DNA of 64,000 nucleotides from Polytrichum commune. Lineage: Eukaryota; Streptophyta; Polytrichopsida; Polytrichales; Polytrichaceae. Positions 23,202 through 33,916 of this stretch are shown in pieces. Under the pieces are notes generated by a model that was given only the letters and a program-made list of their open reading frames with translations, did no database searches and had not been told where the DNA came from. The stretch covers positions 41,564,758 through 41,628,757 of the forward strand of contig OX485805.1 in NCBI GenBank assembly GCA_950295325.1, in the 5' to 3' direction. Position 1 is the stretch's first letter. Each line of letters starts with the position of its first letter. The translations under genes were made by a program, and so were the position numbers.

Positions 23202-26200
23202 CTGCACAAACAAGACAAAAGACTCTGAGCATCATACAGCATGAGCAAGTTCTTCAAGCATGAAAGTTTGTATATGCAAAAGGATCAAAAAGATTCTCAA
23301 GGGAATGGAATCTCGGTCAAAAAACTGAGACCACAGAATATAAACCTTTAAATGACCCCACTCAGTCTTGATATTTGAGATATTTCTTATGTCCAGTCAC
23401 AGTATACCTCCTGACAAGCTATCAGTTCCACCAACAGCATATATGCCATCCTAGTGTACATGAGTCGCAACTACACTATACATCTGATTTAGTGTGGCCC
23501 ACACAGTTCTTCATTTACCCGCAATAATTGTTTTTCAATCACCAGGTCCCAACTAGAGAGGGTTTCCATAGACATTCTAATTGTCCATTCTAATTAACAT
23601 GACACATCAAATTTCATGCCATCCTAATTCAATTATTTAGTGCACCCACTCCAACTAAGATACTAATCTATTTATCACTGCAGAGGCGTGAAAATCCTAA
23701 AGCATTGGAACCTAGAATGCACATCCCAATCCACTTCAAAGATCACCTGTGAAAATAGCTAATCTCATGACAGTATATGAGGCCTCAACTCGAAGTAACC
23801 GTGGCATTCAAAACTTCGATTGAACAAAGAGCTGAGTGACAGCATACCTTCCACCTGACGCACTCGGCCTGATGAAAGAACAAACTTCTGGTGCAGATCA
23901 TGACTACGAAGTTTGTGAATCTCTTGTTCCATCCGAACAGTCGAAAACGGGGAGCGACGAAGCCCCCGCAATTTATCTGTCAAAAGGATCCTCTCCTCCT
24001 CGTCACTCGTAGATTTACTGGCCAAGATCACTGAAGTGTTCTTCAGATCAACAATGGGTTGGAACTTCATCCCCTCGCTTGTCTTCATTTTTGATAAAAG
24101 TGTCGAGCTCACTGTGTTGGGTTGTGTGATTCTTGTTGGGTGTCGAGGCTGACTACTTTCTGCATGCGTGCTACTACCTTCAGGGAAACCAGACATGGAG
24201 GCACTGCTTTCCGAGGATCTTCTGCCAATGTTTGCCGGAGGGCCCATGCTTCCATATTCATGTAAAGAGCCAGACAGCGAGTGCTTACTACCACCAGAAC
24301 TACCTCCTGATGAAGACGACTCTAACTTTTGTTTCTCTTTATTAATAAAGGAACCAAGTTGCCAGTTGAGATTACTACTGCCCCCTGGCCACTCGTCTTC
24401 GTCCTTTTTCACTTGTCGTTCCAAATGGTCAAAGGCAGAAACACTCCGATCGGCCCGAAGAAAAGGGTCACAATACTGGAGATGCTGGCTGGAGCCGCCT
24501 TCTTCACTTGACGCAAATGTGCTCGTAGCGTGACCTCCACTACATTCATCATCGCCATTGTTATCATGGTCCGTGCTCCAGCCACTTGTGTTGTATCCTT
24601 TGGCAGCTCCAGGCGCCTCACCAAAAGTGCCTTGGTCATCAAACATGTGGTGGTGCCTTTGAGGGGATAGAACAGCATACTTTGTTGACTGCATCATAAG
24701 GGAACTCTTCCCTGGAATAGCCGCAGATATGGAGTTTGACATCGAGTCAGAGGATGCCCCACTATACTCAGGGAGGAGTGCATGTTTATTCCGTTTGTTT
24801 TGATCTAGATTAAGGTTCACATCTTTTCCAGCTGAGGCCCTGCACATGCCAGAATCATCCCACTTAGAACAACATCACAAAACCTCTAAGAAGACAGCTT
24901 GATATAGCAAGCCAGAATAAGAAAGCATTTGATACATTCATTGAGGTTTCAAAACAATCAACAAATAGCTCAGCAACAGGGCCTGTGTTGGAGAGTGTTA
25001 GAGTCTAGGCACACTATACGTTCCATGCCGATAACTGAACAGGAAGAATGGCATTTAACTGATACATAGGACAAATCACCAACGACCAAAAAGCATGATC
25101 TCATGACATGGTGAGACCAGATTCCCCTAGCCTGGTTATAGTGAAGAGGCATTTACACATCACAAGGTTAGATGAGACATTAGAAACAGCATTCACATCA
25201 ATAAATTCTCAAATTCTGTCAAGCCTTAATTTGTCAACTACTTGCACCAAGACACATCACTCCAGATGATGCAGCATTACATGATGCAAAGTAACTAGCA
25301 ACAAAAGACAGAGATACCAAGGACCCATCTAAGACCAACATCCAGGGGAAAACTTGTTGCATGCTATGCAATCAGGTGCCAAAATTCAAGAGCAACAGAA
25401 AGTGCCTCTTTGCAAGCTCCTGCACAAGGAAGTCAAGGACCATCTACAGGTTCCCCTGACAAAATCACCTTTCAAGTATCAAAGGTCAAACATCATCAAC
25501 ACTTGCAGAGGAAGGTAACCAGTAAACCATAAAGTGAGAGTCAAGAGAGATGGTTAATCCAAAGCATTTCGAGGTACATACTCCATAGAAAGCAATCAAA
25601 AGAAAGAAATCCAAAACTAGAATGAAATAAGTAACAAGTTACACACGCAGCAATAGCCATATGGTGGCAAGCCATCCCAACAAACCATCTACATAGTAGA
25701 AGCCATCTTCCACTACATCCCCATTGATGGGACTTAATGAGCTCCCATCGTAGATCATCCTTGTCTATGAGTTTCTGCTACTCATCTCCAGAGGAAAGGG
25801 GAAGACTCAAGCAAATTGTTGTATTACATGTGCAATAAGAGCGTCTCCATTCATGGACCCGCAAACAGGACTCTACCATTGGCCACGTGATATGCCCCAC
25901 CCAGAAGCCCTTGTATGTATTTAATTATGTCATTGTCCACCAATTATATTATAGATGCAATCTCTCGGCTCACCAAGTATTGTGAGTCAAAGGGATCTGA
26001 AAGGGCCTTTATGATACAATCGGTAGGCAATAAAAAATTTGGAATATAATTAGACTTTAAAGGTGGGACGTAACATGCAGTCTTGCCTTGACAGACCGAT
26101 GAAAGCCAAAGGTAGAGGCTTGTTTGCGGCTCCATAAGTGGAGATGCTCTCGGACCTTGATTTTGTTAACAGACGGAAACCAGGAAAGGTATAGACAAAT

Positions 26201-27065
26201 TCCACAACCAGGAAACAGAGAAACCATCTTAGAGTGAAACACTATTCTCATGGTTTCTGCTTACAGGATTCAGGAGATATTCTTGTGATTTCTGAGATCA
26301 AAGTTCATGTAACACTTACTCCTTCTATTTCAGGCTGTCAACAGAAGATGGTCTTGCATTGCTATCCGTGTCCTCACTAGAAAGTTTACATACTCCACAA
26401 TAAACAATCAAAAGGAAGAAATCAAGAACTAGAATGAAATAGTCCAAAAGATGATCCTTGCCTTCAAGACAAGGATTGATCACTACTTCATTCTAGTCCA
26501 AGAATGATCACACATGCAGCATTTGACCAGGGCCATCCACGACAAACAATCTGCATAGAAGAAGCCACCTTCCACGACATCCCCACTGATGGTTCTTCCC
26601 CATCAGTTCCCGACGGTGGATCAACCTTGTCTTCATGAGTGTCCAGAGGTAAAGGGAAGACTGAAGCAAATTGTTGCATAGCATGTGTCCTAACTAAGGA
26701 CTCAATTTCATAGACACAAGGGAACCAGGAAAGGTAAGACAAAACCCACACTAAGGAAATATAGAAATCACCCTGTAGTGGAACTCTTTCTTATGTTTTC
26801 TGCTTACAGGATTCAAGTGATATCCTTATGATTTATGACAGTAAAGTTAAAACACTTACTCCTTCCGTTTCCGGCTGTCGGCAGAGGACGGTGTTGCATT
26901 GCCATCCGTGTCCTCACTAACGCCCGCGCGGTCTTCACTGGAAGACACATGATGATCGGAGAGCATGGCCGCAAGCCCCACTCGCTCTCCCCTTTGCCAT
27001 ACTCGAACACTTGCGGTCGTCGCCGCTACCACCGCCACATCAACGGTCTCTGTCATTTCTTTCAT
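23128..27065 (-). CDS. Spliced host gene, serine-rich protein with a short C-terminal exon; 5' part uncertain
   Basis: Three exons can be joined in phase. Exon i ends at 26860 (...SSADSRKRKE, donor GA|GTAAGTG). Exon ii is 24839-23848 (acceptor TGTGCAG|G, donor GGAAG|GTATGC). Exon iii is 23201-23128 (acceptor TTTGTGCAG|C). The joins give RKRKE|ASAGKDVNLNL and RQVE|AAQNEMRTTTIDRDFDEYF, ending AKLML then TAA. The product is hydrophilic and rich in Ser, Gly, His and acidic residues, probably largely disordered, with no membrane segment. From memory it resembles the uncharacterised plant family containing Arabidopsis At4g26450; I am not certain. The start codon is not settled: the ATG at 27065 is one option, but further 5' exons are likely. 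Confidence 0.6.
23848..24839 (-). CDS. Large internal exon of the host gene (992 bp)
   Basis: Open for 330 codons. Visible tracts: a Ser/Gly run (SSSSGGSSGGSKHSLSGS, mid-exon), basic/acidic patches, and near the 3' end KFQPIVDLKNTSVILASKS followed by DEEERILLTDKLRGLRRSPF and TVRMEQEIHKLRSHDLHQKF. The splice donor and acceptor match consensus. Apparent plus-strand frames at 24133-24533 lie antisense to this exon and are shadows. Confidence 0.75.
25576..26930. repeat. Intragenic tandem duplication, units of about 500-540 bp, one carrying a dead exon copy
   Basis: Unit A (25576-26386) and unit B (26389-about 26930) both begin TACATACTCCA and share AGCAAATTGTTG, TCTGCTTACAGGATTCA and CTTACTCCTTC. 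Offsets are 855 bp before and 543 bp after a ~312 bp insert in unit A (the MITE below). Unit B includes the live exon end. In unit A the matching stretch (26320-26380) keeps the donor GGAGTAAGTG but has TAG at 26325-26327 where the live exon has CGG. The exon copy in A breaks off after ...TCCTCACTA, which marks the duplication joint. Confidence 0.8.
25838..26150. mobile_element. MITE, about 313 bp, inside the host gene intron
   Basis: The left end AGAGCGTCTCCATTCATGGA (continuing CCCGCAAACAGG) and the complement of the right end, AGAGCATCTCCACTTATGGA (continuing GCCGCAAACAAG), form ~32 bp inverted repeats. The element accounts for the length difference between the two intragenic duplicate units, which supports insertion into unit A after the duplication. 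No clear target duplication remains. Ends of the GAGCATCTCCA type are common among plant MITEs; the superfamily is not decided here. Confidence 0.75.
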
Positions 27066-27303
27066 ACCTTACACCTCATACCCATACTACATCAATATTC
27101 CACATAATAATGTTTTTTCCAACACATGAAATTGCCTTCCTTCCGACACCCTACTTCAAGACCTTTTTTTCTCTCGAAGAACCTCAGCTCCACGTTACTC
27201 GGATCCAATTAAGAATACCTTGATAACCCAAGTCCAACCCACATAATCATCGATCCTTCCTTTATAAGAACAAAATAAAACCAGCTGGATTCCCGGGGTT
27301 TGA

Positions 27304-27588
27304 CTAAGTCGTCTGCCTCATTGACCAGATAGATCCTTCCACGCTGTTCTTCTTGTTATGCACACCATCCACATTCTGCCAAAGATTCCCGTAATCACTG
27401 CATTTGCCAGATTGTTTCCTTATCTCTTCACCAAGGTTAACCCTCCGTAACCACGATCCTCTGTTGAAACTCCAAGTGCTAAAAGCTTCCAGCCCAAACT
27501 GCTCAGACCACTCAAGAAGAAGAATCTGGGCGCGATCTACTGAAAAATATCCTCGAGTTGAAAAGCTTGCGAGTAGTACAACCCCCTC
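27304..27588 (-). CDS. Possible upstream exon or coding relic
   Basis: About 94 codons open without an ATG, reading ...RAQILLLEWSEQFGLEAF, STWSFNRGSWLRRVNLGEEI, KCSDYGNLWQNVDGVHNKKN, then stop. A TTTTTCAG acceptor-like site lies just before the VDRAQ codons at about 27541. It lies 5' of the host gene exons on the same strand, so it could be an earlier exon, an untranslated segment, or chance. I recognise no domain. Confidence 0.25.
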   Translation of the reverse strand, partial: EGVVLLASFSTRGYFSVDRAQILLLEWSEQFGLEAFSTWSFNRGSWLRRVNLGEEIRKQSGKCSDYGNLWQNVDGVHNKKNSVEGSIWSMRQTT

Positions 27589-28429
27589 CTATTCACCGAT
27601 GAGTGGCAAGTATATGTGTGCACCGACAGCAATATCTGCAATTCCCTTTCCTTTCCTTTTTCCTTCGCTTAGGTAGGTATATAATTGAGGAAGCCTTGAA
27701 ATGTTCAAATAAAATACTGCAGGAAATCCCTCTCTACCCACTCATCACAGGCATTTGTCAAGTTTCCGTGGATCTAGACACATTGAGTAGATTCTATCCG
27801 AAAAATGAGGAGTTCGGAGGATGTATGTCAAACCTCCTCACCAAACAACAAAGAGTTCTACCCAACCCTCAAAGAAAAGCTCGTCTCTAGTTTCCAGACA
27901 GAAACCTCAACTATGTGTTTCCCTTGTATAATAAAGAGGGCGGCTATGGAGTGCATTAACTACCAAAACCGACCAACCCAAACCTGCAACTTTCCTTAGC
28001 ATCCAGAAACCCAAATGGCTGAATAAACACAACACAAGAACACAAGAACGATTCAGTGGCTGCAAATCAACACTACTTTTTGAAGTTTCGAAGGATCGAA
28101 AGACATGGAAAAGGGAAGGTGACCAAAACCCCCACCAAGAACCAACACTACCTCCGAGCATTCGATGCAAAATCCAAGCTCACAAGTTAAGCATCCCTCA
28201 TTGACCAAAACCCTCAACCACAACCACCTTCAAACTCCAACTGATAACAACTGCCCACAACCCCAATCACCCTAACTCTAAGTTTCCCACTTCTTAACCC
28301 TCAGAGCAAGCATTCGCAACACCCCCACCCCGCCCCACCCAAAATCCTAACCCCAAAATCAAACCTCCTAACCTTTCAAACCAACCACCTCCACCCAAAC
28401 CTCTTCAAAACTCCCAACCCTCCAAACAC

Positions 28430-28960
28430 ATGCGAGATCACAAACACTCCTCCCTCTTTCCTTCTCTCTCCCCCTTCCTTAAGGCCCTGTTCCTTCCGAA
28501 ATCAACCCGAAGGTTCTAGAGACTGAACTGCTCATCGGGTGGGAAACCAAAAACTCGAAGAAACGCAACGCAACGCGAGCTTTTCCTTCCAAGTGATGAA
28601 ACCTTGCAAGTACGCCTGCCTGCGCATGTATTTCGGGAACTCTGTCTGTGTGTGCGTGGATTGTGTATTTTTGGCCTGCTGAATCTGTTTTCTATATATA
28701 TGAGCGTGTGTGTTTGTGCCTATCTTCTCGTCGTCGCCGTCGTTGTGTGATGTGTTGATGATTACAATGGCGATCCCTTGAAGGGTCGTCTGGGGCGAGG
28801 GAGGGAGGTGAGGGCATCGGAGTGGTGGCAGGGATGGAGAATTAAGAATGGGCATGTGGACGAGGATGAGCAGGCGCAAGAAAAGAGGGGCGGTGCGAGT
28901 GGCCGCTCTCCGAGTGCGGTCCCACTCCGCCCAAGTGGAGGAGCAAGCTACAAGCCTACT
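28430..28960 (-). promoter_or_regulatory. Possible 5' end/promoter region of the host gene
   Basis: Base composition shifts to higher G+C with many CpG steps (for example CGTCGTCGCCGTCGTTG at 28729-28745) and a pyrimidine-rich tract (28450-28480). A TATATATA string sits at 28693-28701. The plus-strand frame at 28778 and minus-strand frame at 28532 show no protein features. The position is consistent with a first exon and core promoter of the minus-strand gene. This is inferred from composition only. Confidence 0.25.
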
Positions 28961-29729
28961 TGCCTTACCTCACTCCACTTACTCACTTCCATTCCCAACT
29001 AAAAAGTAACAAGTAATAGGTAATGCATGAGGGGAGTGCATTATGGGATATACACAAGGGAATGTGGCTTTGTCACAAGAGGCTTTATCCTAAAATGACA
29101 TCTTATGAGTAATCATTTTATATTACTAGCTCCTTTCGTATTAAGTTGGAAATATCACTAAGCTTCAACTAAGCTTCACCAACCTTTCTTCTTTAAATAC
29201 TTAAATGTATTACTCAGGCCCTATTACCACACAAAGGTAATCTCCACAATGTCTCTATCCCATGATATAAGACGAAGCCAATAAGGACACCCGTGCAAGG
29301 CGGTAGCCGAACATATGTGTTCGTGTCCATTCCCCTATATGCAACACCGAACGTAAGGATTGATTCCAGTAGCTCCAATTGGTTGGAGAGACATAATGAT
29401 TTATCCAAAGATGTAATGCACTATGAAATACATGGGGTGTGTGCATTACGCAAAGTAAGGTTATCTCACATTACAAATTGGGTATTTACGCACAGGAATA
29501 TGCTCTAGAAGGAATGCCCCTAAATTAAATAGTGCACGATCATGAAGGACATTTCCTTGCATATAGACCATGTATTCTAGGCATTATGACGTAAAGCATT
29601 ATACATTGACCATTACGTGGGCCTCAGTGCATTGTGGCCTCAAATGAGTTGATTATGTTAAATTATGGACAAATTTTAAAGAACGTACAAAATACTATGT
29701 CTATATATTAAGTAAAGTAGTAGAGGAGA
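28961..29729. other. Intergenic; no gene seen
   Basis: AT-rich; short frames on both strands without recognisable protein features. Confidence 0.5.
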
Positions 29730-30012
29730 TGTAGAAGTCAATGAGACTACAAATTAGATTGCACAAGCATATACACATACACAAAGGCATATGCACAAAT
29801 GCTTGGAGTGAGATGGTCTCACGCTCTCCTTGCTTTGCCTTTTATTGTTTTTCTTCTCTTCTTTGTTCATATAAACAATATGGGATAATTCTTATTCCTC
29901 TTTGGATTAAAGTTGTGGCCTTATTCTAACCTTATTATTTCTCATGTTTCTTCCATCGCAATTATATTTATTACAAGCAATATAGTGCTCTACCTTCTAT
30001 ACTTCTACTTTA
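29730..30012 (-). repeat. 3' LTR of the copia element
   Basis: Begins TGTAGAAGTCAATGAG on the plus strand and aligns in blocks with 34788-35018. It is about 50 bp longer than the other LTR. The exact inner edge is uncertain. Confidence 0.65.
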
Positions 30013-30061
30013 CAAGTAGTCAAAGGCTTCTAAACCCATTGTATTTGTTAATGCTTGATGC

Positions 30062-30568
30062 CTATCCTTTGCAAGTGTTTTGGTTAGTATGTCCGCTATC
30101 ACATCCTCCGTTGGACAATACTTCAAACATATCTCTTGGTTTTCTAGTTTCTCTCAAAATGAAGTGATGTTGTACATTTATATGCTTGGTGTGAGAATGA
30201 TGTGTGAGATTATTTGCAAATGTTATGCATCTTTGATTGTCGCACATGATGGATGTCGGCCCTTCTTCCACGTATCCCACATCCGCCAAAAGTTGCCTAA
30301 GCCAAACTGATTCCTTTGTGCAATGGCTAGTAGCCATGTACACGCCTCCATCATAAACAATGCAATGGTTGGTTGTTTTTTGTAGTTTCACAACATAACT
30401 CCAATGCCCACAAGAAATACATTCGTCGTGGTGGATCACCGGCCATTTGCATCTTCGATCCAATCCGCATTGCAAAATCTTCTTAATGCAATATCCTTGC
30501 CTCCGGGGCATAATTTGAAGGCCAAAATCCCCTTCAAATACCTCATAATGCGTTACACAACCATCCAA
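30062..30568 (-). pseudogene. Copia RNase H domain
   Basis: Conserved copia RNase H blocks: GGVYMATSHCTKESVWLRQL, LADVGYVEEGPTSIMCDNQR and the TKHINVQHHFI motif near the C-terminus. The normal first block (SGYVF.. with SKKQ) is altered to VVKLQKTTNHCIVYDGGVYM. Frame intact for 168 codons, then lost. Confidence 0.85.
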
Positions 30569-30599
30569 TGAGATGGACCAACCTTCACAATAAATTGAC

Positions 30600-31473
30600 T
30601 CACCATACTCATCACAAATGCAAGATTGGCCCTTATAGCCACCATTGCATACATGAAAGATCTTACCCTAGCCTTGTATGCAACACCTTTCATTTTCCTT
30701 TACGTATTCGCAAATTCATCATCCAGAAGTTTTAACAATTTCAAATTTGCATTGAACGGAGTTTCGACCGGTTTGCATTATTTCATATTGAAACGCTTGA
30801 GGACCTCCTTGATGTAACTCATTTGGTTCATGGTGATGGTACGAGTTTTTTTCTTTTTCTTAGATTCCACTCCTAGATAATAATGCAACTCTCCGAGATT
30901 GCTCATCTCAAATTCCTACTCAAACTCCAATTTGAGCCACTTCAATTGGATTACATTGTTTGTCAATATGATTAAATTGTCACGTAAAGGATTGCCACCA
31001 ACAAATTCTCATTTGTTTCATTGATGTACAATGAATGATCCATTTGGCTCCTACCAAAACCCTCATTGATCACGGACGAGACGATACAATGGTACCACGC
31101 TCTCGGTGATTGCTTGAGCCCGTAAAAAGCTTTCTTGAATTTACATACAAAATACTTCTTCCCATCTTATACAAACCCCTTTAATTGATCCATGTAGATC
31201 TCCACCTCCGATATTCCATTTAAAAACGATATTTTTAAGTTCATTTGGTGAATCTCTCAATTTCATGGCCGTTCTTATTGTGAGAATGCATCTAATGGTG
31301 ATGAACTTGGCCACGGGAATAAATGTCTTGTTAAAATTCACTCTGGCCACTTGAGAATATTTCTTTGCTACTAACCACGTCTTATGCCTAACAATTTTAC
31401 CTGATGCATCCCTCTTGCTGCAGAACACACATTTGCACCCTGCAGTCTTGCGATCTTTTGAAACGTTCGTCAA
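30600..31473 (-). pseudogene. Copia reverse transcriptase domain, fragmented
   Basis: The N-terminal part (31141-31473) reads GCKCVFCSKRDASGKIVRHK, TWLVAKKYSQVARVNFNKTF and IPVAKFITIRCIL. These match the copia RT entry block GCKWVFKIK...ARLVAKGYTQ. The remainder down to about 30600 is recognisable only in pieces across frames. The catalytic YxDD box is not intact in any frame I could follow. Confidence 0.75.
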
Positions 31474-31879
31474 TTCTTATGTATCATTGGCCATAAGTGA
31501 GTCATATTCCTTCCGCATTATGGCCTCCCACTTGCTCGCATCTTCGGATCTCAACGTTTTGTACGAATTCAAAGGAAAATTAAAAAATGCCACATTGGCC
31601 CATTCTTCGCCGTGTTGGGTAGAATGTGATTATTCCACCACTTTGTATATGAACGCCATTTCTTTTTAGGATATCTTCCATTTTCACTGAATCTCTCAAC
31701 GCGATTGTCATTTCATAGGATTTTTCAATTATTTCTTCGTTTGCAACTAAGTGATCTCCCCCAAGTTTCTTCACCGAGTTTCCCACTGTCATCACACGAA
31801 GATGACTTGGAAAATTCGTCTATAACAACCATCGTACAACCTTTATTTCCATGGTATTAAGAAGCAAATGCTACCCCAT

Positions 31880-32843
31880 ATAGGCTTTAATAAAACATAG
31901 TGGCGGAGCGTGCACATTGTATAACCTCAAATGCCTTGGAAATGAACTTCCCGCCATTGTCGTACCAAAATGCCTTGATTTGGAGTTCCAATTGTGTCTT
32001 TCTAAGCGCCTTGAACTTCTTGTATCTTTCAAAGCCTTCTTTTTTTGGATTTCAATACATACAACTACATATTCTTCAATAAATTATTAATGAAGGCCAT
32101 GAAATACTTGCACTGTCCATGACTGTGGTCTTCATCGACTATTTGTCATAATACAAAATTTTCATAAGTTTGGTTGCTCATCTCTTCCCTCATTAAAAAA
32201 TACAACCATGTGTTGTGTATCTTTAATGAGGCACCACGGGCCTTGGCTTGGTGGTTAGGGCTCATGGCCCCCAATGAGGAGGTTGTGGGTTCTATTCCCC
32301 ATGCCGGCGTGGTGCTCACCACCTTAGTCCACCCAACTATGGTGGGGGGTCCTTGGACCTTGTTGTATGGGTACCTCAAAGCCCTTTGGGGGGATACCAT
32401 GTCTGGTATCTTCAAGGCACTAGTGGCTAGCTAGGAACTAGTATAGTGTGTCACTATAGTGTCCATCCTCGAAAGGGGAGAGTAGTATTGTCCCAATGTC
32501 CCCTTGTCCAGTGGGCATCGGGTCATTGGCATTACGAACGGACACTTCATTCACGCCAGCCCCTTGCTAAAAAGGGACCGGAGTTTCTATCTATCTATCT
32601 ATCTTTAATGCACGCTTTGGAAAGCAATGAGGATGTCGGACAAGAAAATTTGCCAAGATTCATATCACTTTCCATGTTCTGGAGCATATGAACACCTTTC
32701 ACATCCAAATGGCCGAGGTGGCAGTGCCAAAACTCGAGCGCACCACAATCTGTTGGAGATTGCACCAAGTTGGCCGCATCCGCTCCATACACCTTTGTAC
32801 AAATTGTCTTTGCGTAGCGCAATTGCAATGGCTTGAACATCAA
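31880..32843 (-). pseudogene. Copia GAG-pre-integrase and integrase, split by a SINE
   Basis: At 32595-32843 the GAG-pre-integrase signature EFWHCHLGHLDVKGVHMLQN is clear (His/His of the zinc-binding region). The SINE then interrupts the frame. On its far side, about 31890-31990 reads AFWYDNGGKFISKAFEVI, the integrase D-N-G-G-E/K-F block. The frames are not continuous. Confidence 0.75.
32229..32599 (+). mobile_element. Full-length tRNA-derived SINE inserted in the copia element
   Basis: The head carries an A box (TTGGCTTGGTGGTTAGGGC) and a B box (GGTTCTATTCC) spaced as in tRNA genes. The tail is a (TATC)n run. Both sides show the same 11 bp duplication TATCTTTAATG (32218-32228 and 32600-32610), the hallmark of target-primed insertion. 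The body is about 371 bp. The perfect duplication means the insertion is recent compared with the decayed copia host. Confidence 0.9.
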
Positions 32844-33006
32844 AATTTTACAAAGAATTTGTTTAGATTGAATTGCACTTTCAAAACATTCGACACAAGT
32901 TTGCTCACTAAGAGCAAATTGGCTTACAACTAGGGCATGTGAAGCGCATCATTGATATAAATTCAATTTATTTTACCTCTCACAATTGCCTCCACGATGA
33001 TAAAGC

Positions 33007-33210
33007 TCATTCCGATGGTTTTACAACAACATCATCATCCAAATGCACACTGCATAAAGTAATTTCCTCATACATTTTGAATGCGACCCTGTACGAAATC
33101 ATGTGTTTGGTGGTTCCTGAATCTATCATCCATTGACACATGCTTTTGAAACGTGTCTCATTACGAATTACAAATATATAGACGTCATCATCTTTCACAT
33201 TTTTTTGCAT
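33007..33210 (-). pseudogene. Copia aspartic protease fragment
   Basis: CQWMIDSGTTKHMISYRVAF contains the protease active-site DSG triad in the usual copia context (W.(L/I/V)DSG.(S/T).H). It lies between gag and integrase as expected. Confidence 0.8.
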
Positions 33211-33238
33211 TTTGGCGTTCTTTGTTCTTTATTTTGTA

Positions 33239-33916
33239 CTAATAGAGGCACGATCTTTTGTCTTGGCGCGGAAATGAGTTGTCGCCTTTGCATTGTTGCA
33301 AAATCATGGCAACATTTTCACCTTGGAGCTCTTTCTCCTTATACTTTGATATCGCGTGCATCAAACATGTCATCGCATAATGCATTGCACGATGCATTGT
33401 AAGTTCCTTCGTCAATATCGTTTCCAAGGCGGTGATCAAATAGTCATACGACGCTGACAAACTCTACAGTAAAGTCATGATGATGTATTCATCTCTCATA
33501 GATACCTCCAAACAGACAAATTCATTGACAATGCATGGTCCAACAAGTCATCGTCTTCTTATATATTGCACATGAGGAACTTGCAGCGGACAAAAAAAAT
33601 GTTGGACAAACTCTTCGTCTCGTGAATGTTGCAAAGGGTTTTCTATGCCTCCGCAGAACCTTTGCAATTATTGATGTATGCAAATTGGTCATCTGCCAAT
33701 TTGCACCTTTGTATATGGTATTCTTGATGCGCCTTTAATATTCCTTAAACACTTTGTCATCCACATTGAAAGGTGAAGCTTCATAGGATCCATCACAATG
33801 TCCCAAAGATCCATAATTGCCAATAACGTTTTGATTTTGAACTTCCAAAGGTTGATGTTCCCTCCATTGAACTTGTTAATGACTCTAACGGCCCCGCTCT
33901 CAAATGATGTCATCAT
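33239..33916 (-). pseudogene. Copia gag, fragmented
   Basis: The N-terminal piece (33689-33916) reads NKFNGGNINLWKFKIKTLLA then IMDLWDIVMDP, the typical copia gag start. The C-terminal piece (33239-33460) has YDYLITALETILTKELT and the run towards a zinc knuckle. Frameshifts and stops separate the pieces. Confidence 0.8.

Noticed and set aside
24133-24533. Plus-strand frames of 60-121 codons
   Set aside because: They lie antisense to the well-supported 992 bp exon.
28532-28879. 115-codon minus-strand frame
   Set aside because: Pro/Thr/His composition follows the local pyrimidine bias. The region fits a promoter or untranslated leader better.
32229-32330. tRNA-like A and B boxes considered as a tRNA gene
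   Set aside because: There is no closing acceptor stem, and the segment is part of a 371 bp unit with target duplications, hence a SINE.
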